Assembly (NCBI GenBank): GCA_031291845.1
Contig: JARLIH010000326.1
Coordinates: 1 to 40,076, forward strand
Length of the DNA stretch: 40,076 nt
From: Isosphaeraceae bacterium
GTDB taxonomy: Bacteria; Planctomycetota; Planctomycetia; Isosphaerales; Isosphaeraceae
Direction: 5' to 3'
Shown one piece after another: positions 34,391 to 40,076 of this stretch (the stretch's first letter is position 1; each line of letters begins with the position of its first letter). Made by a program: the position numbers and the translations under genes. The notes under the pieces were generated by a model that worked only from the letters and a program-made list of their open reading frames with translations, was not told the DNA's origin and made no database searches.

Positions 34391-34399
34391 CGTGGGGGG

Positions 34400-34744
34400 T
34401 TACGGCCGGCCCCAAACGATGTCATCGATGAGCCAACGGCCGTCTTCGTTAATGACACGAACGTCTACCGCCTCCTGAACAGTGCCGGCCCACTCCGAAA
34501 GACTGTAGATCGCGACGTGTGCGCGCTCTGAGTCGGTCACACCAAGTTCAACGGAGTTTGCAGGCTTTTCCCAGTAACTGGTCATGGCGCCGAATGCTCG
34601 TTTCAAATCCGAGGGTTGCCAGCCACCTCGCAAAGACGGCGCGAGCATGGAGTGAGCCGCGGACCAATCGCCGCGAGCCAGTGCTTTGGCGAAGGCCAAG
34701 GCCACGCGAGCGACTTCGGTTTCTGGGGGTTGCTCAGGCGGCAT
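34400..34744 (-). CDS. NTF2/SnoaL-like cassette gene
   Basis: A 114-aa protein. Its ATG (34744) lies inside the R' core GTTATGC of attC 34741-34795. The sequence has the NTF2-like outline: VALAFAKALARGDWSAAHSMLAPSLRGGW, then beta strands (SVELGVTDSERAHVAIYSL) and VDVRVINEDGRWLIDDIVWG. It is probably a small binding protein. The stop lies 9 nt before the R'' core of the next attC. It fills its cassette almost completely. Confidence 0.8.
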   Translation of the reverse strand: MPPEQPPETEVARVALAFAKALARGDWSAAHSMLAPSLRGGWQPSDLKRAFGAMTSYWEKPANSVELGVTDSERAHVAIYSLSEWAGTVQEAVDVRVINEDGRWLIDDIVWGRP

Positions 34745-34795
34745 AACGCGGGAATTCAGCGGCCGGCGTAGCCGGTGTCCGCTGCAATGATAGGT
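34741..34795 (-). other. attC recombination site, one core mutated
   Basis: 55 bp. On the minus strand R' is GTTATGC (34747-34741). R'' is ACCTATC (34795-34789), one base off RYYYAAC. The inner arms GCAGCGGACACCGGC and GCCGGCCGCTGAATT pair. The end of the S1-like gene runs into this site. Confidence 0.82.
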
Positions 34796-35142
34796 GAGGC
34801 CCGTCCTTGGCCGACCTGCACTTGCCAGAGCCCAACCTGATGAGCCCTATCGCGAAAGCCACCGATTAACGCCGTGACCTCGCTGCCGACAGGGCACCAG
34901 TCACCCGCACGAAACCGCTCGGGAGTCAGGCTCGCAATCACGACGATCTCCTGCAGGGCGGGGAAGCCGACGCTGATATCGACCCAAGCCCCGAACAGGG
35001 ACTTGGCGACGACTGTCCCAGTGACGGCCTGCCCGTAGGCGAGCCGCTGCTTGAGCGACTCCCAAGCGAGAGCGCGAGCCGGAGAGCGGTGTTCGGGGAA
35101 CAACTCGTCAAGGTCGTCGGTGACGCTCATCGCTTCCGCCAT
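34756..35142 (-). CDS. S1/OB-fold-like cassette gene
   Basis: A 128-aa protein with ATG 35142 overlapping the R' core of attC 35141-35200. A second ATG four codons later is also possible. Residues about 35-105 look like an S1-type RNA-binding or OB fold: LAYGQAVTGTVVAKSLFGAWVDISVG, then AGDWCPVGSEVTALIGGF and VGLWQVQVG. The last 15 or so residues (IIAADTGYAGR) are a translation of the downstream attC, so the natural protein end has been lost or replaced when the cassette was joined. Confidence 0.82.
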   Translation of the reverse strand: MAEAMSVTDDLDELFPEHRSPARALAWESLKQRLAYGQAVTGTVVAKSLFGAWVDISVGFPALQEIVVIASLTPERFRAGDWCPVGSEVTALIGGFRDRAHQVGLWQVQVGQGRASPIIAADTGYAGR

Positions 35143-35200
35143 CTAACGAAAAAGGACAGTGGCCCGCCGCAGGCGGGTCCGCTGCAGCGCCATGCTAGCC
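35141..35200 (-). other. attC recombination site, R'' mutated
   Basis: 60 bp. On the minus strand R' is GTTAGAT (35147-35141), matching GTTRRRY. R'' is GGCTAGC (35200-35194), one base off the consensus. The inner arms GCAGCGGACCCGCC and GGCGGGCCACTGT pair. Confidence 0.83.
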
Positions 35201-35201
35201 G

Positions 35202-35546
35202 TCACACCCAAGGTAACCACCAGACATCACCGAGCGGGACGCCGTACCGGCATCTCAGCACGTAGCCCTCGTAAGCCAGGCACCCCAACGTGGCCACCAA
35301 AGCGAGCGTGGCCGTGATCGTGTACGAGGGCCAGCGACGTGTCTTCAGGGCGCGGCGGACTAGCGCGACGTTCGCAGCCGCCGCCAGCGGCGCCAGGACA
35401 TTGACAAGCAGCATGTAAGGGTCGCTGATGACGTTACCGCACCAGAACCGGCCGGGTGGTCCGTGGAGCCACCGGGTCGCTTCGCCCCATTGGGCCGCGG
35501 AGAGTCCGGCATAGGCGAAGATGACCGTCGCAAGTAGCCGATGCAC
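35202..35546 (-). CDS. Small membrane protein, cassette gene, function unknown
   Basis: 114 aa if GTG 35546 is used. The frame can start at GTG 35588 inside the attC, but that would only translate the recombination site. Three hydrophobic helices (LLATVIFAYAGLSAAQW, MLLVNVLAPLAAAANVALV, YTITATLALVATLGCLAYEG) suggest an integral membrane protein. The stop TGA is 1 nt before the next attC, the usual cassette fit. No family is recognised. Confidence 0.78.
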   Translation of the reverse strand: MHRLLATVIFAYAGLSAAQWGEATRWLHGPPGRFWCGNVISDPYMLLVNVLAPLAAAANVALVRRALKTRRWPSYTITATLALVATLGCLAYEGYVLRCRYGVPLGDVWWLPWV

Positions 35547-35557
35547 GAGAGAAGTCC

Positions 35558-35656
35558 GGCTAAGGGTCAAGCTCAGCGGACCGGCCACACGCCAGGACCG
35601 CTCCCGTTATCTTACCGCGCCTGCGTGGCCGAGTCCGCTGGAGCGTGAGGTTAGTC
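35558..35656 (-). other. attC recombination site (long form)
   Basis: 99 bp, closely similar in sequence and loop to 33799-33898 (shared CTAACCTCACGC, GGCCACGC and GCCGGTCCGCTGAG). On the minus strand R'' is GACTAAC (35656-35650) and R' is CTTAGCC (35564-35558), with G changed to C before the cut. The two long sites are clearly related. Confidence 0.83.
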
Positions 35657-35698
35657 GAGGCGGCGGTTGCCGACAACCGGAGCCTGTGAAAAAACAGG

Positions 35699-35815
35699 TC
35701 AAGCGAAGTTCGCACGGCGCGATACCCCCCGTTCGATGCAACCAAGCACTGCCCACCAGTCGCGATCCTGCACTGACTTCATTGGCAGCCACAAATTCGG
35801 TAGTGCGTGGCTTCT
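35699..35815 (-). pseudogene. Possible 3' remnant of a disrupted cassette gene
   Basis: The minus-strand frame ending at TGA 35699 reads LPNLWLPMKSVQDRDWWAVL and on to GVSRRANFA, a composition like a real protein C-terminus. The stop is 43 nt before the R'' core of attC 35558-35656, where a cassette gene is expected to end. Upstream it runs into the transposase remnant. Confidence 0.35.
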
Positions 35816-35849
35816 GAAAACCCCGTCCTCATCGGAGGCGGGCGAGCAC

Positions 35850-36296
35850 ACGTCGATCAAGCAACGGGTCGAGCACGTGGCCAACCACAATCGGCTCGAC
35901 GATCTCAAGGCCGCCGAGCGGGGTAGCGTGGCAGCCGTTACCCGGTCGTCGGGCCTCGAGGAGGCGCTCTGGCTCTGCCCCATCGAGGACCGGCGACGTT
36001 TCGACTCAACACGCGAAGGAATGGTCGAGGGGTTCTCTCTCGGCAATTACCTGCTGCTCGTCGAGCACACCGGACGGCTGTTCCGCGACGGCAAAGCATC
36101 GATCTCACAAGATCTCGCCGCGCTCTTTGTCCGCCTCGGCAGCGACGCCGAGTCGTGGCAAGCCCGCCTCTTCAAGCTCAGCGAGGGCCGTCTCCTCGGC
36201 CGCTTCTTCGCCGCAAGCCGCCAACGCTTGCGGGAGGTTGCGGAGCAGCTCGGGGTGAGGCACCTGGCCAACCTCGCCTGTTGCCCGGCTCGCTGA
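35850..36296 (+). pseudogene. 3' part of a planctomycete IS200-like (Y1) transposase, N-terminal domain missing
   Basis: From about 35850 the frame reads SIKQRVEHVANHNRLDDLKA, then EALWLCPIEDRRRFDSTREG, FSLGNYLLLVEHTGRLFRDG and GRLLGRFFAASRQRLREVAE. I recognise this as the C-terminal extension of long Y1-type transposases common in Planctomycetota. The Y1 domain with its HUH motif and tyrosine is absent. The frame before 35850 is unrelated. It is on the opposite strand to the cassette genes and sits within one cassette interval. It is unlike the intact RAYT at 9902-10477, which lacks this extension. Confidence 0.65.
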
Positions 36297-36533
36297 GTCG
36301 ACGTGCTGCCTTGGTCGGCTGCAAACGCACACCGCTGCACCAACACTTTCACGCAACGCGCCCATGTTGCCCGCGCACCTCTTGACGTGCGCGTCTCCCA
36401 CAACCGACGACCCACTCGTTTCGGCTCTGTCCATGATGCGCGGCGAACATCTCATCAAGCGAGCGTCCGCCCCTGTTTCCCCCGAGTCAGCATGCCGTCA
36501 ACAACCGCGACGCGTTGCCTGTCCCTTTGCTTT
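36297..36533. other. Non-coding part of the disrupted cassette
   Basis: It lies between the transposase remnant stop and the truncated cassette start. No ORF, repeat or core site is recognised. It may hold the ancient end of the insertion. Confidence 0.4.
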
Positions 36534-36588
36534 CCCCGACGCGCTCTTGATGGAGAATGACTCCACAGACTGCTCTCCCGCCGCCTAA
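36534..36588 (-). pseudogene. Truncated second copy of the 138-aa cassette start
   Basis: The 55 bp are identical to 34284-34338: leader, GTG start (36566) and codons for MESFSIKSASG. Then the sequence changes completely and reaches a stop after 12 more codons (KAKGQATRRGC). On the minus strand the identity starts exactly at the TT after the cut site of attC 36583-36640. The remainder of the cassette is lost. Confidence 0.88.
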
Positions 36589-36640
36589 CGGCAGGGTTCA
36601 GTGGCCCGCGCAGCGGGTCCGCTGCAACCGAATGTTAGGC
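36583..36640 (-). other. attC recombination site, perfect cores
   Basis: 58 bp. GCCTAAC (36583-36589) and GTTAGGC (36634-36640) are perfect and mutually complementary. The inner arms CAGTGGCCCGC and GCGGGTCCGCTG pair around GCA. It is the rightmost site of the array; no cassette gene or integrase is found to its right. Confidence 0.9.
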
Positions 36641-36791
36641 TCGAAATTTGAAGCGACACCGATTTCCTTCTCTGGCAAAGCTAGCGTGTGCCAGAGGCGG
36701 ATGAACCCTTTTCGGGAAAAACTTGGTCCATTCGGCGTGCCGGGCGGCTTTAGTAGGATGCAAAGGCGCTCGATCCTCATGAGGCACGGCG

Positions 36792-38207
36792 ATGGCACAC
36801 GGCTCCCTGCGTACCGCCCAGCGTTACCTCCATTCCCTGTTCGTAGGGGGGGTGACTTCGAGCCTGACCGACGGGCAACTGCTGGAACGATTTGCCAGCC
36901 GCCGAGATGGCGCCGATGAGGTGGCGTTCGCGGCTCTGGTCGAGCGGCACGGTCCGGCGGTGCTGCGTGTCTGTCGCGCGATCCTCGGTGACGAACACCA
37001 TGCGGAGGATGCGTTTCAGGCAACGTTCCTGGTGCTGGCGAGAAAGGGCGGTTCGCTCTGGGTCCGCGATTCGCTGGGGCCATGGCTGCATCGGGTGGCC
37101 TGCCGCGCGGCGGGCCGGGTGAAGGAGGAGGCGAACCGGCGGCGAGCGCTTGAGAAGCGCCTCGCCGAGCTGCTGGCCAGGCGGGTAAGAGACGGCGATC
37201 GCGAGGACGTTACGTCGGCACTCCATGAGGAGATCGATCGTCTGCCCGAGCGTTACCGCGTGGTGGTGATCCTTTGTGATGTCGAGGGTCACTCCTATGA
37301 AGAAGCCGCGCGGCGCTTGGGGTGTTCGGTCGCGACGGTCAAGGGACGACTGGCCCGGGGTCGCGAAAGGCTGCGGGAACGGCTGACGGGGTACGGGTGG
37401 GTACCGTCGTCGCGTCTCTTGGTCCTGAGGTTGGCGGGCGAGTCGGCTCCGGCCGTCGTGCCGCCCTTGCTGGTGAGATCCACGATCGAGGCCGTTCTCT
37501 GTATGGCGGCTGAGGGGACTGCGGTATCCGCTGTGGTCTCTGCGCCGGTCGCCGCCTTGGTGAAAGGAGTGTTGGTGACAATGGCTCTGACGCAATTGAG
37601 GTCGGGAGTGGTGCTGTTTTCCCTGGTCGGCGCGGCGGTCATGGGCACCGCGCTCGTCCAGGCCCAGCAGGAGGCGGGGGGGCGACGGGCGAGGATGGGC
37701 CCCGACCGTCGGACCGCCACGACGCAGTCGGCACCGGCGATCGAGGGGCGGCCAACAACGATTGGACGGTTGGGGAGCGACGGCTCCGGCCTCTCGTTCG
37801 ACCAGATCAGGCCGATCATCGAGAAGCTCTTGAAGGAGCATGGGTCGGCCAAGGTGACCACGCTCGACGGGATCGAGGTGAGCGTACGGCTTTACGATGC
37901 GAAGGAGCTCGACGGGTCCAGGCCGCTCTTGGAGCAGGTCTTGCGCCTGGGGCCGGTCGATGTCCGAGGCCCGGCCGATCCTGCGCCGGCGGACGAGGGG
38001 GGCTCGCAAGCACAGCGCAAGACGGCTAATGCCAGGCAGGCCGCCCGGCAGCTCCTCGCGTCGGCCCGCCGTGATCTCGGCATGGGCCTTCTCGACGAGG
38101 CGGCCGAGAAGATCAGTCGGGCTCGCGCCTTGGATGTGAAGTGGGGGTTGTTCGATGATACTCCGGACAAGGCCGCCGCGGCGCTGCGGAGCGTTCGGGT
38201 CCGTTAG
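36792..38207 (+). CDS. ECF sigma factor fused to a membrane-anchored C-terminal region
   Basis: A 471-aa protein from ATG 36792 with GAGG upstream. Sigma-70 region 2 is at about 46-118 (LVERHGPAVLRVCRAILGDE, HHAEDAFQATFLVLARK). Region 4 is at about 145-200 (LHEEIDRLPERYRVVVILCD, YEEAARRLGCSVATVKGRLA). A hydrophobic helix (LRSGVVLFSLVGAAVMGTAL) and a soluble part of about 170 residues follow, with FDQIRPIIEKLLKEHG and ARQAARQLLASARRDLGMGL. Fused ECF factors of this kind are typical of Planctomycetota. The tail may act as a built-in anti-sigma domain. No separate anti-sigma gene is present. Confidence 0.92.
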   Translation: MAHGSLRTAQRYLHSLFVGGVTSSLTDGQLLERFASRRDGADEVAFAALVERHGPAVLRVCRAILGDEHHAEDAFQATFLVLARKGGSLWVRDSLGPWLHRVACRAAGRVKEEANRRRALEKRLAELLARRVRDGDREDVTSALHEEIDRLPERYRVVVILCDVEGHSYEEAARRLGCSVATVKGRLARGRERLRERLTGYGWVPSSRLLVLRLAGESAPAVVPPLLVRSTIEAVLCMAAEGTAVSAVVSAPVAALVKGVLVTMALTQLRSGVVLFSLVGAAVMGTALVQAQQEAGGRRARMGPDRRTATTQSAPAIEGRPTTIGRLGSDGSGLSFDQIRPIIEKLLKEHGSAKVTTLDGIEVSVRLYDAKELDGSRPLLEQVLRLGPVDVRGPADPAPADEGGSQAQRKTANARQAARQLLASARRDLGMGLLDEAAEKISRARALDVKWGLFDDTPDKAAAALRSVRVR

Positions 38208-38245
38208 GGCGGTATACGCATGTGTTGCACACGTCTTGGGTGGAG

Positions 38246-38289
38246 CGACCCCCCCCAGCCCTCCCTTCGTAAGGGGGAGCCCGGGGGGG
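38246..38289. repeat. C-run/G-run palindrome
   Basis: ACCCCCCCCAGCCCTCCCTT and its near-complement AGGGGGAGCCCGGGGGGGGT form a 44-bp palindrome 39 nt after the sigma factor stop. It may act as a terminator. It is of the same class as 20946-20976, a widespread dispersed palindrome in bacteria. Confidence 0.65.
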
Positions 38290-38367
38290 GGTGCGAATGA
38301 CCAAGCAGCCCTGCCTGTGCGCAACGCGGCTGCAAACCGCTCTATAGGGCGGTCTTCCTTCGGTGTT

Positions 38368-38406
38368 CCTCTTCATCGGGTGCATTTTGCGCACCCGACG
38401 AAGAGG
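38368..38406 (+). terminator. 16-bp stem hairpin before the cupin gene
   Basis: CCTCTTCATCGGGTGC (38368-38383) pairs with GCACCCGACGAAGAGG (38391-38406) with a single mismatch (a G:T wobble is possible) and a 7-nt loop ATTTTGC. It lies 48 nt before the cupin start. It is either the end of the sigma-factor transcript or a 5' leader element of the cupin gene. Confidence 0.5.
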
Positions 38407-38454
38407 GCATACGATGGGGTGCCGCTCAAGGGCGGGACATCTGGGAGGGTTGTC

Positions 38455-38895
38455 ATGGAGTGCTACCGGGTGCTGGGAAAACGTCTCGATTTCCTCGCGA
38501 CGGCCGAGACCACGGGGGGAAACTACTCCCTGTTTCATCTCTTCATTCCCGTGGGTCCGCCCGGTCTGATGCCTCATGCGCATCGAGACGCGGACGAGTT
38601 CTTCTTCGTGGTGGAGGGGAACGTCGAGATCCTCTTCGAGGGCTCCTGGCGGGCGCTGGGACCGGGAGAGTTCGTGCACGTGCCTCGGGGGACGGTTCAC
38701 ACGTTGCGGAACGTGAGCCCTGACGCTGCGCGGATGCTCTCGGGGTTCGTGCCGTCGGGCTTCGAGCGGTTCTTTCGGGACTTCGGGAACGCGGCGAGGC
38801 TCGACGATGTCGATCCGTTGCCGGTTCGGGAGGCGGAAATCCAGCGGCTTCAGGCCACCGCGGGGCAATACGGCATGGACCTGTTCGAGCGCTGA
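38455..38895 (+). CDS. Cupin-fold protein
   Basis: A 146-aa protein. ATG 38455 has GGGAGGG upstream; longer frames upstream run through palindromes and were not used. The cupin 2 motifs are clear: motif 1 PHAHRDADEFFFVVEGNVEI with two His and one Glu as metal ligands, and motif 2 GPGEFVHVPRGTVHTLRN with the final His. It is a small single-domain metal-binding beta barrel, as in quercetinase-like or sugar-binding cupins. The substrate is unknown. Confidence 0.9.
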   Translation: MECYRVLGKRLDFLATAETTGGNYSLFHLFIPVGPPGLMPHAHRDADEFFFVVEGNVEILFEGSWRALGPGEFVHVPRGTVHTLRNVSPDAARMLSGFVPSGFERFFRDFGNAARLDDVDPLPVREAEIQRLQATAGQYGMDLFER

Positions 38896-39394
38896 ATCGC
38901 CTCGCCAGGTTCAGCGCCTTGCGCCGGTGCTCAGCGTGCGGCTCTTCTTCGCCGCCTGGCCCTGCGCGCGGTGGCCTGGGCGGGAGACTCGCCGGGGTGC
39001 CGGATTGCCTGCTCGGCTGTGCCGCAGCCCAGGGCGAGGGCGGCGAGATGGGGGGAAGATACAAGCCATGCACCGAATTTGGCCGGTTTGCGTCATTTCC
39101 GACGATGGAAGAAGCAACGCATCGAATCTGGACGATTGGGAACAAAGAGGAGGTGTAGCGGTGGATGGCAATCGGCGTTAATCGCCAACCCGGTAACGAT
39201 TCGGGTCCATTGAAAGCGGCCGTCGCCCGGCGGACTTGCGCGGCTTGGGCGTTCCAGCCCTGTCTCGGCGCGCGGCCTCTTCAGTCACTCATTTCGCCGC
39301 AAGTTCAAGCGCTACCGCTTTGCCGAGTCTCACTAACTCGCGTAAGTTCACTGCCTGGCTTGCCTCTCCGCTGTCCGCCGGGTTGATCGGCTGC
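38896..39394. other. Intergenic region with a dispersed repeat
   Basis: No convincing gene. A 36-codon frame at 39049-39158 (ending EEATHRIWTIGNKEEV) contains two similar CACCGAATTTGG/CATCGAATCTGG blocks and may be only repeat sequence. The dispersed repeat copy B covers 39253-39356. Confidence 0.45.
39253..39356. repeat. Dispersed repeat, copy B
   Basis: Counterpart of 31968-32083, in the same orientation and 7.3 kb away: CTCGGCGCGCGGCCTCTTCA, TTGCCGAGTCTCACTAACT, GTAAGTTCACTGCCTGGCT. Non-coding. Confidence 0.6.
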
Positions 39395-39559
39395 CTATTT
39401 GTACTTTTCGGCGCACTGCTCGACAGCATCCCAAAGGTCGGTGCCGTTGCGCACACGCCTGGCGACACAGACTACGAAACCCGCCCAGCCAACGGGCGGG
39501 ATAACAATACTCGCCACAGCACATGCCGCTCTGATTTCGGCCTCGCTCGGTTCGCTCAC
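39395..39559 (-). CDS. 54-aa small membrane protein
   Basis: GTG start at 39559 with an AGGAG site 8 nt upstream. It encodes a 54-aa protein with a hydrophobic helix (AACAVASIVIPPVGWAGFVV) and a C-terminal amphipathic part (NGTDLWDAVEQCAEKYK). The good ribosome-binding site, natural composition and clean stop TAG support it as real. No family is recognised. Confidence 0.6.
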   Translation of the reverse strand: MSEPSEAEIRAACAVASIVIPPVGWAGFVVCVARRVRNGTDLWDAVEQCAEKYK

Positions 39560-39661
39560 TGTATCACTCCTGGATAAAGTAATGTAATAGGAGTTTAGGA
39601 AACGTTAGATCCTTCGTTGCGGTGAATCGTCTACTGCGCGCAAATTTCCCATTGGGTTATC

Positions 39662-39892
39662 TTATACGAAGTGCTGGTATGTCGCAAGGAGGTCGCGCGG
39701 CGTGGGATTGCAGGCGCTGGCGATCACCTCGTCTAGGGAGAGGGTAGCCGACTCCTCGTCCGCTAGGAACAGGCCGGGAATAACTTCCCAAATTTGGTGC
39801 TTGAGGTACCTGGCGTTGTCATTTGATGGAACCTTTGTGGAACGATGGCGTCGTCTCTTTGCCCCGTAGGGGGCAAGAGCGCCCGAGCGCAA
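39662..39892 (-). CDS. Hypothetical protein, possibly only a fragment
   Basis: A 76-aa frame. The second half (RYLKHQIWEVIPGLFLADEE and SLDEVIASACNPTPRDLLAT) looks protein-like. The first 25 residues are a translation of repeat-like sequence, including a CTCTTTGCCCC/GGGGGCAAGAG hairpin, so the true start is unknown. It may be the end of a broken gene. No function is suggested. Confidence 0.35.
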   Translation of the reverse strand: MRSGALAPYGAKRRRHRSTKVPSNDNARYLKHQIWEVIPGLFLADEESATLSLDEVIASACNPTPRDLLATYQHFV

Positions 39893-40039
39893 CGCTTGCG
39901 GCCACGACTCCGCGAGGAGAACTTCGTGCCCCAGAATCTGTGACCGTCAAGAAATCGGGAAGTTATTCCCAGCCCGTTTCTGACACTCCTCGCTGATCTC
40001 CACCGGTTATCCCTCAGGCGAAGAGGAGCGTCTGGGTGC

Positions 40040-40063
40040 CATGCCCACGTCTTCGTGGGCATG
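40040..40063. repeat. Perfect 10-bp stem hairpin at the right edge
   Basis: CATGCCCACG (40040-40049) and CGTGGGCATG (40054-40063) around TCTT. Short palindromes of this form are commonly dispersed in planctomycete genomes. A terminator role is possible. Nothing else is recognised in 39893-40076. Confidence 0.55.
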
Positions 40064-40076
40064 TGCCTCGGGCCGA

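Larger units (their letters stand above)
32784..36640 (-). mobile_element. Integron cassette array without integrase (CALIN), minus-strand orientation
   Basis: Six attC sites (33799, 34333, 34741, 35141, 35558, 36583) plus a degenerate one (32784) alternate with single small genes. Nearly all genes are on the minus strand with stop codons next to the R'' core, the hallmark gene-cassette arrangement. No tyrosine recombinase gene is in the window, so this is a cluster of attC sites lacking an integrase, or the distal part of a larger integron. The cassettes look less GC-rich than the flanks. Confidence 0.85.

Noticed and set aside
36777..38324. 515-codon minus-strand frame
   Set aside because: It is antisense to the ECF sigma factor, whose region 2 and 4 motifs are clear.

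Overview
The window reads as a chromosomal segment from a high-GC member of the Planctomycetota, probably near Isosphaeraceae or Gemmataceae. The evidence is protein content rather than any RNA marker. It includes a DUF1587/DUF1592/DUF1588/DUF1585 'planctomycete cytochrome c' protein paired with a DUF1552 Tat protein. It also includes a secreted protein with the LEGRQLLS planctomycete extracellular motif, FG-GAP/VCBS proteins, two membrane proteins with an N-terminal CxxC-16-CxxC ribbon, a BlaI plus M56-peptidase/carboxypeptidase-regulatory fusion, and an ECF sigma factor fused to a membrane-anchored tail. No rRNA, tRNA or CRISPR array was seen.

Region by region: 1-4.4 kb holds a zinc-ribbon alpha/beta hydrolase running off the left edge, a LexA-like winged-helix protein, a secreted FG-GAP protein and a ribbon membrane protein. 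At 4.5-9.7 kb is the DUF1587-1585/DUF1552 pair, split by a UPF0175-DUF3368 toxin-antitoxin module. At 9.7-10.65 kb is a REP/RAYT island: a Y1 (HUH) transposase bracketed by seven GTAG-headed palindromes. At 10.7-16.3 kb are a secreted esterase, an orphan OmpR-type regulator and two low-complexity secreted proteins. At 16.8-24.35 kb lies an apparent six-gene minus-strand operon: GT39, GT2, acyltransferase, EF-hand membrane protein, response regulator and sensor kinase. At 24.5-31.4 kb are a STAS protein coupled to a 67-aa protein, a SnoaL protein, BlaI, M56 fusion and a secreted protein.

The most unusual part is 31.9-36.64 kb. It contains broken aldo/keto reductase remnants and a dispersed repeat. 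Then comes a minus-strand array of small unrelated genes separated by six integron attC recombination sites (a seventh is degenerate), with no integrase in the window: a CALIN (cluster of attC sites lacking an integrase). One cassette start occurs twice. The 55-bp identity stops exactly at the base where integron integrase cuts (G^TT), a direct footprint of cassette recombination. One cassette position is disrupted by a truncated transposase.

The right end (36.8-40.1 kb) holds an ECF sigma factor, a cupin, a 54-aa small membrane protein and repeat-rich sequence. All product names come from reading motifs by eye. No database search was possible.
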